From: Cudoniella acicularis
Taxonomy: Eukaryota; Ascomycota; Leotiomycetes; Helotiales; Helotiaceae
Length of the DNA stretch: 54,400 nt
Direction: 5' to 3'
Assembly (NCBI GenBank): GCA_013054445.1
Contig: JAAMPI010000185.1
Span: forward strand, 1 to 54,400
In this document: positions 45,103-54,400 of the stretch, one piece after another
Position numbering within the stretch: the stretch's first letter is position 1
Layout of the letters: every line of letters begins with the position of its first letter
The notes under the pieces: generated by a model
Database searches by the model: none
Seen by the model: the letters and a program-made list of their open reading frames with translations, nothing else
What the model was told of the DNA's origin: nothing
Position numbers and translations under genes: made by a program

Positions 45103-46744
45103 GTTGTTACAAAGTATTGTAAGTGCGGAAAACGCAGAGTGGTATCAAGTCGAACGATTCTATGCGCTCAAACAAGAAGGAGATGGTACGTTTGGAGAAG
45201 ATCTTGGTGGGATGGGGGTGGAGTGGAATGGCGAAATCAAAATGTTTCTTTTCTTCCTTCCAAAGCTGAGCCTGAGCCAAATCGCGGTTGCCAAATTCAG
45301 AGCTTGAAACGGGCCGGCCGAGCGCGTGACTGATTGGCTCGCTAGCGAGACGCGCTAACGCGATTGCCTCCACGAGCTCCACTCCACCTCGTCTTTCAAA
45401 GGCGAGGAAGTTGTCCCCCCTTTTCAAGTTTTCATGGTCGGATCTGGAGCTGAGTCAGACCTCATCCTCGTGTCAAACAGCTCCGGTAGCTCCGTGGAGG
45501 GCACCATGCCTGTGATATACTTTTCTTTCTCGATCTCTAAATGAGTCCCTCGAACTCGGCCTGAGAGTATGGTGAGTGATAGCAGCCTGGCAGATTAGAT
45601 GTTTGTGGGCTTCAAAAGTATAGGGTTGTTGGCTGTTGCTGACGGCGACAAGCTCCGTTTCCATATAGCCTACCGTATAGCTAATGAGCAGAGTGGAAGT
45701 CTGGCGATTTCCCTTATTCACCCTTTTCAACCTCCTGCTGTGGCAATTCCTCCTCGGTGGCTGAGTTGTATAACAGAAAGCGCTTGCTGCAATGGTGGTT
45801 CGGGCCGTCCAGTGTTTGGGATCAGCGATGTTTAAGAGCGGCATGGTAGCACAATGACTGAACAGCCGCGAATTTTTAAGAGACGAAGACGTACTTCCAA
45901 CAACTCATTAATTTTGCAATATACGAAGTGATACTCGGTCCGGTATTTATTGAGCCCCGGGGACAACTGAAAATCCGAATGAGTTATTTAAAAGATAATA
46001 AACCCACGCTAGAATAGTGATTTAAACTTGTTAAGTAGTCTACTGTCCCTTTAAATCAATATCCAGTATACAATTTCCAGTTAACGGAGCTGAGTGTTTC
46101 TGCTACTGTGGTGTTATCATATTTGATGAAAGACCCAGGAGCCCGGCACTCAGAAAATACCCAACCACATACATAAGTATAGAAGGGAATTCAAGTGATC
46201 CGTTTTAACTTTTCATTTTCTCACTCTGTCTGCAAAGAACACTTTGCAAATAAAATGCTTTCGCACCGGTTTGCGTTGTTTTCCGTTGTTTCATTGAAAC
46301 TCGTGCAAGCTTTGTGCAATTCCTCAAGTTTGCTGGAAACATTAATTCGTACTTATTTTGCTACTTTGAAGTGTACAATAGGAAGTCGCGGAAGTGGAGG
46401 TGTCAGGTGACCAATCAGCTTTTGCATCGTGCAGATCAGCAACGGATAATTACACCGCACCAAGCGCTGTACCTAGGTAAATAAGTTTTCTTACGTGATT
46501 ACTCGACTGCACCTGGTGCAAAAAAAAGCAAAGTATGTGCACCTTCCGAAACTGTAGAGTATTTTGACAAAGTCTGGCGTCGAAGCTGGGAGAAACTGCT
46601 TGCACTGTACCGTCTGTATAAGAATCTGGCCACAGATGGAGTCCGTTTTTTTGAATCCTTGAACGTTTTCTCCTCTAATTCCTGGGAACCTCGGAACCCA
46701 GCATTTCAAAACCCTTCGAGCTGCATGATTTATCCTTAGTTGGG
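45103..46744. other. Intergenic region with MITE copy E
   Basis: About 1.6 kb between two genes that point away from each other. It contains MITE copy E at 45932-46171. A 123-codon ATG frame at 45473-45844 (minus) has no family resemblance and overlaps an opposite-strand frame; I do not call it. Confidence 0.55.
45932..46171 (-). mobile_element. MITE copy E (240 bp, inverted orientation)
   Basis: The left end TACTCGGTCCGGTATTTATT then GAGCCCCGGGG and the right end GCCCGGCACTCAGAAAATAC then CCAACCACATA. The interior is close to copy B, including GACAACTGAAAATCCGAATG then AGTTATT near the left end and GAGCTGAGTGTTTCTGCTAC then TGTG on the right, so these two share orientation and are probably the most recent relatives. 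Confidence 0.85.
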
Positions 46745-48204
46745 ATGCCTTTAGAGACTGCGGTAATTATTATTGGTGCAGGAGTCGTCGGTCTCGTTCT
46801 TGCACAGGCGCTCAAAAAGGTAACCTTAATAGTCGTTTGCCTTTCTTGACCACTCTCTAAAAGGATCTCAGTCAGGAATCGCCTTTGAAATCTACGATCG
46901 CGATGAGCATATCGATGCTCGTAGCCACGGCTGGGGGATCACAATACACTGGGCTTTAGATGCTTTGAGAGAGTGTTTGCCACCCAAACTCTTCAGTCAG
47001 CTGAAATCAATCCAGGTAGATCCGGAAGTGGGAAGGAATGACACAGGCCAATTCCTCTTCCTCAACCTGGCGAACGCAGAACCAGTGTTTAGAATCCCAC
47101 CTTCGAAACGTCTCCGCATCCACCGTGAGAAATTCCGAAAATTGCTCCTTGACGGCATCGATGTGAAGTGGAACAAGAGCATTACTGGCTTCTCCACAAA
47201 CGCTGACGGGGCAGTGGTAGAGTTTCAAGGCGGAAGCATCGCCAGAGGCAAACTCCTTATTGGTGCGGATGGCGCAAACTCAAAGTTACGGAGGATGTTA
47301 TGTCCAAATACCGGCTTATTGAACCAACTCCCTATTCGCTTCCTAGGTGTAACGGTAAAAATGTCACCGAAAGCAATTACGCCCCTTCGAGCACTCGACC
47401 CTCTGCTTTTCCAAGGATGTCATCCTGACACTGGGTCATATTTATGGTTCGCCGTTCTCGATAATCCCGAAGTCAATGGCTCTTTTGAGGGTGACGAGTA
47501 TTACTCGGCGCAACTCAATATCTCTTGGCCGGTTCGAAGTTCTGCTGATGAAGTTCCTGCTTCAAACAAGGCAAAGCTGCAAAAAATGAAAGACTTAGCA
47601 GATGTCTTTGACGAGAGGTTTAGGACCGTTATTCAGGGGATACCGGAGGATACGGAGGTGATGGAGGTGAAGTTAGCCGATTGGCTTTGCCTAGAGTGGC
47701 CGAACCATGGAGAGAAAGTGACTCTTATTGGAGATGCAGCACATGCTATGACAATGTGTGAGTCTTCTAATTTTCGGATTCTTGTATTTAAAGAAAGGAC
47801 TAAATATTTTTGGACAGATCGAGGAGAGGCCGGGAACCGTAAGTTAATAGGGCCTTTGTTCTTACACTTCCCCATCTTACTTTGTTTTATCCTTTCTCCT
47901 GAACCCTTCCTGAAACCTTCCTAGTCCAGCGAAATTTATCCTGAGACTTTCCAAGAGAGGCAAAAACTAACTCCCCCGTCTCCTAGACGGAATTATGGAC
48001 GCTTTAAAACTAAAAGATCAGCTTTTGAGAGTTCGAGAGGCAGAGGTATCCCAGAAAAGTGCGGTGGACGATTACGAAAATGAGATGCGGGAACGAACTG
48101 TTTGGGCTGTGAAGATGAGTAGGCAAGCGTGTCTTGACGCTCACGACTTTAAGAGCTTGAATAAGAACAGTGCAATTCTAGCAAGGAGGGCCCAGAAGTT
48201 GTGA
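46745..48204 (+). CDS. FAD-dependent monooxygenase (PHBH/salicylate hydroxylase-like)
   Basis: Four exons, 46745-46819, 46872-47757, 47818-47838 and 47987-48204, give 399 residues. Exon 3 has only 21 bases. The FAD fold is complete: GAGVVG at residues 11-16 (beta-alpha-beta dinucleotide loop), the LLIGADGANSKLRR 'DG' block, and VTLIGDAAHAMTMYRGEAGN, the third FAD motif, restored by splicing. Such class A flavin monooxygenases hydroxylate aromatic or polyketide substrates with NAD(P)H. The protein is shorter than many relatives and has no membrane anchor. No biosynthetic neighbours were found, so the substrate is unknown. MITE copy H begins 93 bases after the stop. Confidence 0.85.
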
Positions 48205-49290
48205 CTGGAAGAGTCTATCATATTGAACAAATAATTTTCAAGATTGCTAGAGTCACGGGTCATCCGAATGTAACTGCATTATCTCAATTTGGTTGTCCTC
48301 GACCTCCTTTTTGCTAAGGGCCGGGAAGAAGACTCCAAATACCCAGGTAAGGTAGTCACCACAGGATAGTAACTCACAACTACTGTAGATAGTAGCCTAT
48401 TCTCACTTAAGATAATGTCCTTTTCAACACTCTGCTAAATAAAGTTGAAATAATTTGCTCCTTTGCCGGATTTCAAGTGCTATCTAGGGGGGCTGAATCG
48501 GGAGCCCGGTCCTCAGCAAAAACCGCGCCGAGTATTTCTTTGGAACATGAAGAAGATGTACAACTCTGCAAGCTAATCAAGTGCATTTTCTGACGCCGTA
48601 CCGGAATCGTGAGTTGCCCAAAGTCGCCCCCACACATGCAGAAAAATACAAGCAAAATGGGAGGACAGTATTTGGAATCCACACATCTCAAGACGAGAAT
48701 AAAAAGTGACGCAACCACTCCATCGCATTTCCAACATGTCTACCACAGATGAGATGGCTGCCTTCATATGCGCCACGGATGTGAGCACTATGCCTAGAAG
48801 CTGTCCTGCGCTCACAGGACCGCGTGAGCCCAGAGTCGTCGCCAAACTACTAGGTGCACGTCTTCAGGGTCTTATCATGACCTCGCAATTGTTGGAAAAT
48901 TATGGACGCCATACCGCCTCGATTCTGCTCATACATTTCCCTAAGTGGGGCTAGTCTCGGCAAACCTCCCCCGAATCCCCCGCCACGCTTTCGATCGCCA
49001 AACTATTATTGGTTTCTTTTGTCCTAAGCACAAAAACTCCGTAAAGCGATTACGGAAGCATGAAGAGTCATTGATCACGGTGTTGGTTCCCAAATCCCTC
49101 ACCATAGACTAGAAGGTATAGATATAACGAGAGATTTCCTTAATTGTTTTCCTTTCATTCAATTCAGTCATCAGAGCAACTTCACTCTTCGAGACACCGA
49201 ATATACAACACCTCAACACCAAGACCTCAATCAACAACCCCGCTACCCCACTATCGAGCAGTTCATCCCAACAACAAGCACACGACCACA
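48205..49290. other. Intergenic region with MITE copy H
   Basis: About 1.1 kb, holding MITE copy H (48297-48534) and the promoter of the phosphoglycerate-mutase-like gene. A 72-codon ATG frame at 48736-48954 shows no family resemblance. Confidence 0.5.
48297..48534 (+). mobile_element. MITE copy H (238 bp)
   Basis: The left end TCCTCGACCTCCTTTTTGCT then AAGGGCCGGG and the right end GAGCCCGGTCCTCAGCAAAA then ACCGCGCCGAGTA fit the family TIRs with several substitutions. Inside, ACCACAGGATAGTAACTCAC and CTACTGTAG correspond to the conserved blocks. Older copy by divergence. Confidence 0.65.
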
Positions 49291-50070
49291 ATGGCAAAAA
49301 CATACCTCCACCTCGTCCGTCACGCGCAAGGCTACCACAATCTCAACACAGCGAACCACAGTCTTCCAGACCCCTCTCTAACCCCTCTCGGAGAATCCCA
49401 ATGCGAAACACTCTCGCAGACATTCCCCCACACAGACCTCCTAACCCACCTCGTCGCCTCTCCTCTCCGCCGCACTATCTACACGGCCCTCCTCTCCTTC
49501 TCAACCGCTGTGTCCAGCGGCCTTAAGGTTCTCGCTCTCCCCGAACTACAAGAGACGTCTGACCTACCCTGTGACACCGGATCTTCGCCTACGAAACTCG
49601 CAGAGGAGTTTGGGCCAAAAGGACAAGTTGATATCAGTAGAGTGCATGAAGGATGGAACGATAAGCAAGGCAGATGGGCGCCGAACGCAACCGCAATTGA
49701 AGCACGCGCTCGAGATGCTAGATTATTCCTCCGAGAGCTGGGAGCACAAGCAGAGATGAATGGAGAAGATCAGCATATTGCTGTCGTGACGCATGGAGGT
49801 TATCTTCACTACTTCACGGAGGACTGGGATGGACATGAGAGGTTTACCGGAACGGGTTGGGCGAATACAGAATATAGAAGTTATGAGTTTGTAGAGGGCA
49901 GTGAGGATGCGAGTCTGGTAGAGACGAGGGAGAGTAGAGAGAGCAGGCGCGGGACAGAAAAACCTCTTACTGCGGATGAGCAGAGGGAGCTGAAGGCTAC
50001 GGCTGAGAAAGAGTGGAGGGAAAGTGGATTTCAGACACCACCTGAGGTCGAGTTGGAGGCGAAGTTGTGA
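49291..50070 (+). CDS. Histidine phosphatase superfamily (phosphoglycerate mutase-like) protein
   Basis: Single exon of 259 residues from the first in-frame ATG. The phosphohistidine motif is LVRHAQG (H11), with the second catalytic histidine at H168 in VVTHGGYLHYF and the arginine in VASPLRRT. The acid/base region is LPELQETSDLPCDTG. This is the small fungal branch close to yeast PMU1-type and phosphoserine-phosphatase-like enzymes; the substrate is not evident. The C-terminal ~60 residues are charged (TRESRESRRGTEKPLTADEQ). The upstream extension of the frame to 49144 begins with TTG and was not used. Confidence 0.88.
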   Translation: MAKTYLHLVRHAQGYHNLNTANHSLPDPSLTPLGESQCETLSQTFPHTDLLTHLVASPLRRTIYTALLSFSTAVSSGLKVLALPELQETSDLPCDTGSSPTKLAEEFGPKGQVDISRVHEGWNDKQGRWAPNATAIEARARDARLFLRELGAQAEMNGEDQHIAVVTHGGYLHYFTEDWDGHERFTGTGWANTEYRSYEFVEGSEDASLVETRESRESRRGTEKPLTADEQRELKATAEKEWRESGFQTPPEVELEAKL

Positions 50071-50733
50071 TAGAATCTGCTTTTTGAATTTTGGAGTTTG
50101 GGCAGATATGCTAATACACAGAGTCGAGTTCGCGGAGATTAGAGCATAGAGAGAAAATGGAAACAAGATAGACGGTTTAGATATCTGTTTTTAGACTATT
50201 AGAGATTGCAATAGACTGAAACAAAAACTGTTCACATATGCAACTCATACTACTCGGTCGGGTTTTTTCTAAGTGCCGAATGTGAAAGATAGCTTGAACG
50301 AACTTAGCGATACTAAATCACAGTTCCAAAATCATTTAGCTTTGTTGCAATGTTGAGTGCCGAATGCGTAAGATGGTTTGATCGAACTGAGTGTGAATAA
50401 ACCACAGTACCACAACCACTCAGCTTTGCTGATATGAAAATACGTCTAAGTTGTAAAGGTGTATATAGACGACTATAATACTATATGTATGTTGCTATTG
50501 TACTGTGAATAGTTATGGGCAATTTAGACTTTCTTCTGCCGGCACTCAGAAAACACGCGACCTAGTACAACCCCTTATTGCTATTTCAGATAGTAAGAAT
50601 GCTTCTGATGTTGACTATCTAAAGATGAGATTCTACTACATTATATACGAGTTCTCTATATGTATCTTACTTCTACACATCTTATAACGCAACGTCTATA
50701 TACGTTAACCTCTCTAGATTATCATACACGAAA
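50071..50733. other. Convergent 3' region with MITE copy F
   Basis: 663 bases between two convergent stop codons. MITE copy F occupies 50251-50567. No coding frame is supported. Confidence 0.55.
50251..50567 (+). mobile_element. MITE copy F (317 bp, with internal duplication)
   Basis: The left end is TACTCGGTCGGGTTTTTTCT then AAGTGCCG, the right end TGCCGGCACTCAGAAAACAC then GCGACCTAGTA. A ~76-base block (GTGCCGAATG...CACTCAGCTTTG) occurs twice in tandem inside the element, at ~50273-50347 and ~50355-50430, which explains its greater length. Confidence 0.82.
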
Positions 50734-52430
50734 CTAACCCAAGCTCTCCTGCTCAAGCCATTCTTCAACCACCTTCTCCTCCTCAGTTGGNNCCACCACA
50801 ATACCATCAATCCCACTATCACCTCCCTCCTCCCACCACTCTCTCTTCCCAACCCTCTTCCTCCTCCTATTTCCTAAATCGACATCTTCCTCAATAAACC
50901 CATCTATTTCCTCCCCAAACACGTGGACCTTCACGCGCTCAGCAGCCGCCTCCTCAGGATCCGAATCTTCATCCCACACCCTCCTTTCCTTAAACTCATG
51001 CAACACTATACTCCTCCTCATCAACGTCGCCATCTCCTCCGCCTGCTCTACCGGTGTTACGCCATCACCTACAATTTTCTTCGTCTTGCCTTTTTTTGAC
51101 GCTGCTGGGGGAGGAGAGGGTGAAGAGGAGGTGAGGAATAGTGAACGCGGAATCTTGAGGCCGGAATTGTTGGTGGGGAATTTGACATGTGATTTTCGCT
51201 GCGGTGGCTCAAGATTCGTTTCCGTGACTGTCTTTCTTGGCGATGTTGATGTGGGAAAGGGGCTTTCGGGTTGCGAGTCCGAGGGTGATACGGTAGGCGA
51301 GTACGGATCCGAGTCGTTTTCCGACGGAGGAAATTGAGTTGGATTTAGGTTTGAAAGTGGAGATGGAGATTGGGATGCTGTTTGCTTGGGAGAGGAGGGT
51401 GAAAATGGCTCGCATTCTTGTGGAATGCCTTCGATTTCGTCGGATGTAGATGGAGGTTCGTTTTCGGGCCAGGTACGAGGAACGTTTAGGCCTGATGTTC
51501 GGAAGAAGAGGACGGGGGATACGAAGGGGTCAAATGTGCTTGCTGGGTTTGTGAATAATTTGCCTTTCACGGAATGCAGAGTCTGCTTATCCCAGCTAAA
51601 GTATTTGGGGTCAGTGTATGCGAAGTTTTTCGGATGAAGTATTGGAATTTCTTCCTCGGGTGAAAGTGGAGGTAGGGAAGTCGCGATGTCAGTCCAATCA
51701 AAGATTCCATTTTTGACGATGAGCCCTGCTATGTAATGGGGTTGCTGTTTTGATGCGAAAGACTCCGTGAGTGCAAGTGAGGTTGCTAGGCCACCACTGA
51801 GGTAGGAGCCATAGATAACGATAGGCCTTTGAACTTTCTTTCGGCTTGGCGGAGGATTAAAATATGCTGATTCTGGGGAGAAAGTGGAGTTAGATGTTGT
51901 GGAAGAATCCTGGTTTTTTGAACTAAAGGAAGGCAGGAATACAGTGGTAAGGAACTCGTAGGCGTGGAGGATGTCGTGGAGAGGTGTTGGGAAGGGGTGA
52001 TTGGCATACGATGGATGAGATGTTAGGAGCGCTGGAGATGGAGATGATGTTTCGAGGGAAGATGAAGTTGATGTAGATGGGAGTGGAACATGATTCCAGC
52101 GGTACTTGATGCTTGCAAAAGCATTTCCATCTAAACGGAAAAATGATGGGATGGGCGGATTGGTGGCACGGGGATGAGAGCCCGTAGGTGGGAGGTAAAT
52201 CCAGAGAGGATTTGTTGCTTTTCTGAGCAGCTCTATGTTGCAAATACTGTACTGAGGTTAGCGAGAACTTGACTTGAAAAGGGGGGTGATCACGTGACCA
52301 ACTTGGTATTAAACCACTATATAAAACTAGGAACTACAAAGTACTTATGTAGACCTGAAGCGAGTGCTAGGGCAGAGGGGAGTCAACACTTACTCGACAG
52401 TAACAGATCCTGCTGAACCACAAGTGACAT
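50734..52430 (-). CDS. Alpha/beta-hydrolase-like protein with disordered C-terminal half
   Basis: Two exons on the minus strand, 52394-52430 and 50734-52232 (161-nt intron), give 511 residues; the join reads LLLSKLLRKATNPLWIYLPP. The N-terminal half resembles fungal alpha/beta-hydrolase-like proteins: FFRLDGNAFASIKYRWN, PLHDILHAYEFLTT, then RPIVIYGSYLSGGLATSLAL, which occupies the nucleophile-elbow position but lacks the canonical GxSxG spacing (GSYLSGG). LIVKNGIFDWTD follows. The C-terminal half is Pro/Ser-rich and then acidic. Two undetermined bases (NN, 50791-50792) fall in codon ~493. The intron contains CACGTGATCACC. Activity is uncertain. Confidence 0.72.
50791..50792. other. Two undetermined bases (NN)
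   Basis: The only ambiguous bases in the window, inside the last coding exon of the hydrolase-like gene. The frame continues on both sides, so their number is probably right. Confidence 0.95.
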
Positions 52431-54400
52431 TGTAAGACCTTGATTCATATTCTCGTGATGAGTAAGATCTGATAGTAGGTCGGCTTCTCGCCAAGGGCTT
52501 GCGACTCAGCGGAGATCTGAAGCCCCGCTGCAGCTGCAGTAGAAGCTTCATCGGGAAAGGATTGCGCGAGAGCTAGAATGCTTCAAGCATTCAACGGCGG
52601 GCGGCGAAGTCAAACAGCGTTGGAACCGTCATCAACAATGTCAAACATTCATCCGCTCTGCGACAATGCCAAGCTGCCATTCGCTGTGTGATTAGAACCG
52701 ACGAACGTGCATAATATGACGACAAATTCGCGCAGACGGGGGATCAATAATTGTTTTGCTCGTGGTGGTAGAAACCAGTGAGGGAACGTTGCAACCCTCT
52801 TCCTCTGAATTTCTGGTTGATCTTTGCTTCACTGCCTCCACGAACTACAGCCTTTCTGCAAGTGCTGCGAGTGCTGCCTGAGAAAGACCCAGAGGTCAAT
52901 GCCGAGCCAATTGTGCGGCCGCTGGATGAGATTTCGCAGTGGGGAAACCGTTGCTGATTCGAGGAGAGCAGAGAGGCATACGCGGCTGCGACCATGAGCT
53001 CGAGGGGTCGAGTCTCGGAGAGGATTGGGACTGTGGCTTTCGGTTGCAAAAAAATGTGACGCACTAGGTGAGAGACTCTACCCGCATTTTCTGAATGTAT
53101 AATAGTAACTGACGCGTGTCACAATAAATAGCATTCTCTCTCTCGATAACTCAGCTACAACTATTTTCTTAAAAAGCTGCCACTTTTCTGCATCTACGTA
53201 ACAAGCTTTTTCATGGCTGGCTGTCGCATGAGCAAAAAATCTCTAGTTGAGCTCAAACTTCTAGCGAGGTCAACTAGCAATAGCAACGGCAAACGCTTCT
53301 GCACCGCATCTGCTGATCTGTATGGTATATGTACCTGCGTACTAGGTAACATCTTCTGTAATTTGACAAGCATCTCACTAGCGAGTGCAGCCAATCATAA
53401 CCCTACTTGCAGCACACTCTCGAAGGAGGCTGTGCACCGGTTGCTATTCATGGCCTGCCAGGCTTTCACCGAATCACTGCGCATATGGAACGAAACTACG
53501 CTTCTCGAAACGCGATTCGTGAGGCGCGTTGCAAAAAGTCAGGTGGAAACACGTTTGATATGCTTAAGATTACAGGCCATGGGAGGGAAATGGCGCGCAA
53601 AAATTCACAACTGGGTGCAGCTGGCCTTGGTCGACTTTTAGGGTTAGATAAACAGTATAGACGTTCCTACAGTAGGTACCTAGGCCTACCGGTAGGATGA
53701 GAAGAAAAGACCATCTAAGCAGCTCGACGGACTGTTAGTAGATGCTGCTGCCTCGTTCTTCTAGGCGAGGCTAGCCCTATGAAGCTTGAACGCGTAATAC
53801 TTTGCACAGCATTCCCAACATAACCAGTACGTAAGTATTTCTACACCGAATAAGAATCTGCAGCAAGATGAAATTCATACCCTAGTTGAGAAATACAGTT
53901 GGCTGCTCGGCCTCTTCGCGCTAGACTCAGCTCAGCTCCCACACAGGTTGAAATGGAGGGTATAATAGAATAGAGTAGATTTGCTCGGTACAGCCTCCTG
54001 GCCGGCCTTGGTTGCCGCATCTGCGCTCATCATTGTACATGGACATGGACATGCATAGAAATTATCGTATAATGTATATGCTAGCCCCTTCTAGGCTTCC
54101 ATCTCATCTTCGGCAAGCGCTGCTCGCATTATTGCAGGTTCGCAATTCGTAGCTCGTAGTACTTCCAACTCTTCAACTCCCAAGGTCGCCCCGCATCGCT
54201 GGAATTAGTGTTTAGGTGCGCTGAGTTTGGCTCAGTTTGCACGCTGCCGCGCCCCTGCAGCGTTATCCTAGCGCTATCCGACGCCCCAACTCGCAGACTT
54301 CCAAACTTCTAGGTTGTCCCGCTAGGCTACCTGGCCCACCCTGGGCTGCCGATAGCCACGCCCCCAGGCCCCCAATTTCGAATCGAGGCCTCCCCTTTCC
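52431..54400. other. Gene-free right end
   Basis: About 2 kb. A 142-codon ATG frame at 53213-53641 and a GTG-started frame at 52744-53064 (minus) have no recognisable family, and I do not call them. The last 400 bases become C/G-richer with direct repetition of short CTAG/GCGC words. No RNA gene or transposon was found. Confidence 0.5.

Noticed and set aside
45473..45844. 123-codon ATG frame on the minus strand
   Set aside because: No domain, an overlapping plus-strand frame, and basic/His-rich random-looking composition.
49144..49290. 49-codon upstream extension of the phosphoglycerate-mutase-like gene
   Set aside because: It begins with TTG; the ATG at 49291 places the RHG motif at the usual distance from the N-terminus.
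52744..53064. 106-codon frame on the minus strand
   Set aside because: It starts with GTG, the only in-frame ATG leaves 83 residues, and nothing in the sequence suggests a family.
53213..53641. 142-codon ATG frame near the right end
   Set aside because: No recognisable family or intron signals; another frame (53407-53700) and an antisense frame overlap it.

Overview
The window is nuclear DNA of a filamentous ascomycete (Pezizomycotina; Leotiomycetes/Helotiales is my best guess from overall protein character, not proven). Supporting signs are many short (47-70 nt) GT-AG introns with CTAAC/CTAAT branch points, and fungus-typical genes: a CreC WD40 protein, 2EXR-domain proteins, a GIT1-type glycerophosphodiester permease and a UPC2-like zinc-cluster regulator. 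All gene models were built by hand from splice sites, frame continuity and recognisable protein families; none is backed by transcripts.

Layout from left to right. 0-11.4 kb: 3' end of a zinc-cluster regulator, a 3 kb gene-free stretch with four CACGTG boxes, GIT1-like permease (7 exons), Gfo/Idh/MocA oxidoreductase, alanine aminotransferase. 12.5-19.6 kb: two paralogous 2EXR genes, PEX11, a PhyH-family dioxygenase and an unrecognised membrane protein. 19.6-23.4 kb: AT-rich, gene-free, carrying an unexplained cluster of the motif CGA-N2-TGCAACAAA. 23.4-30.3 kb: VPS11 (with a GC-AG intron) and a TauD-type dioxygenase. 30.3-33.4 kb: AT-rich, gene-free, with decayed repeats. 33.4-42.3 kb: the divergent pair creC/GEM1, a RutA-like flavin monooxygenase interrupted by one TAA codon, and COQ5. 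42.7-54.4 kb: a DUF2433-type phosphoesterase-like protein with an RGG tail, an FAD monooxygenase, a phosphoglycerate-mutase-like protein, an alpha/beta-hydrolase-like protein, then 2 kb without a gene.

The genes are mostly unrelated housekeeping and metabolic functions (mitochondrion: GEM1, COQ5; peroxisome: PEX11; endolysosome: VPS11; carbon repression: creC). I see no biosynthetic cluster. The most unusual content is non-genic: at least eight copies of one short inverted-repeat transposon (MITE) family with TA ends, all between genes; the TGCAACAAA motif cluster at 21.4-23.2 kb; and the single CAA-to-TAA type lesion in an otherwise intact bacterial-like RutA gene.
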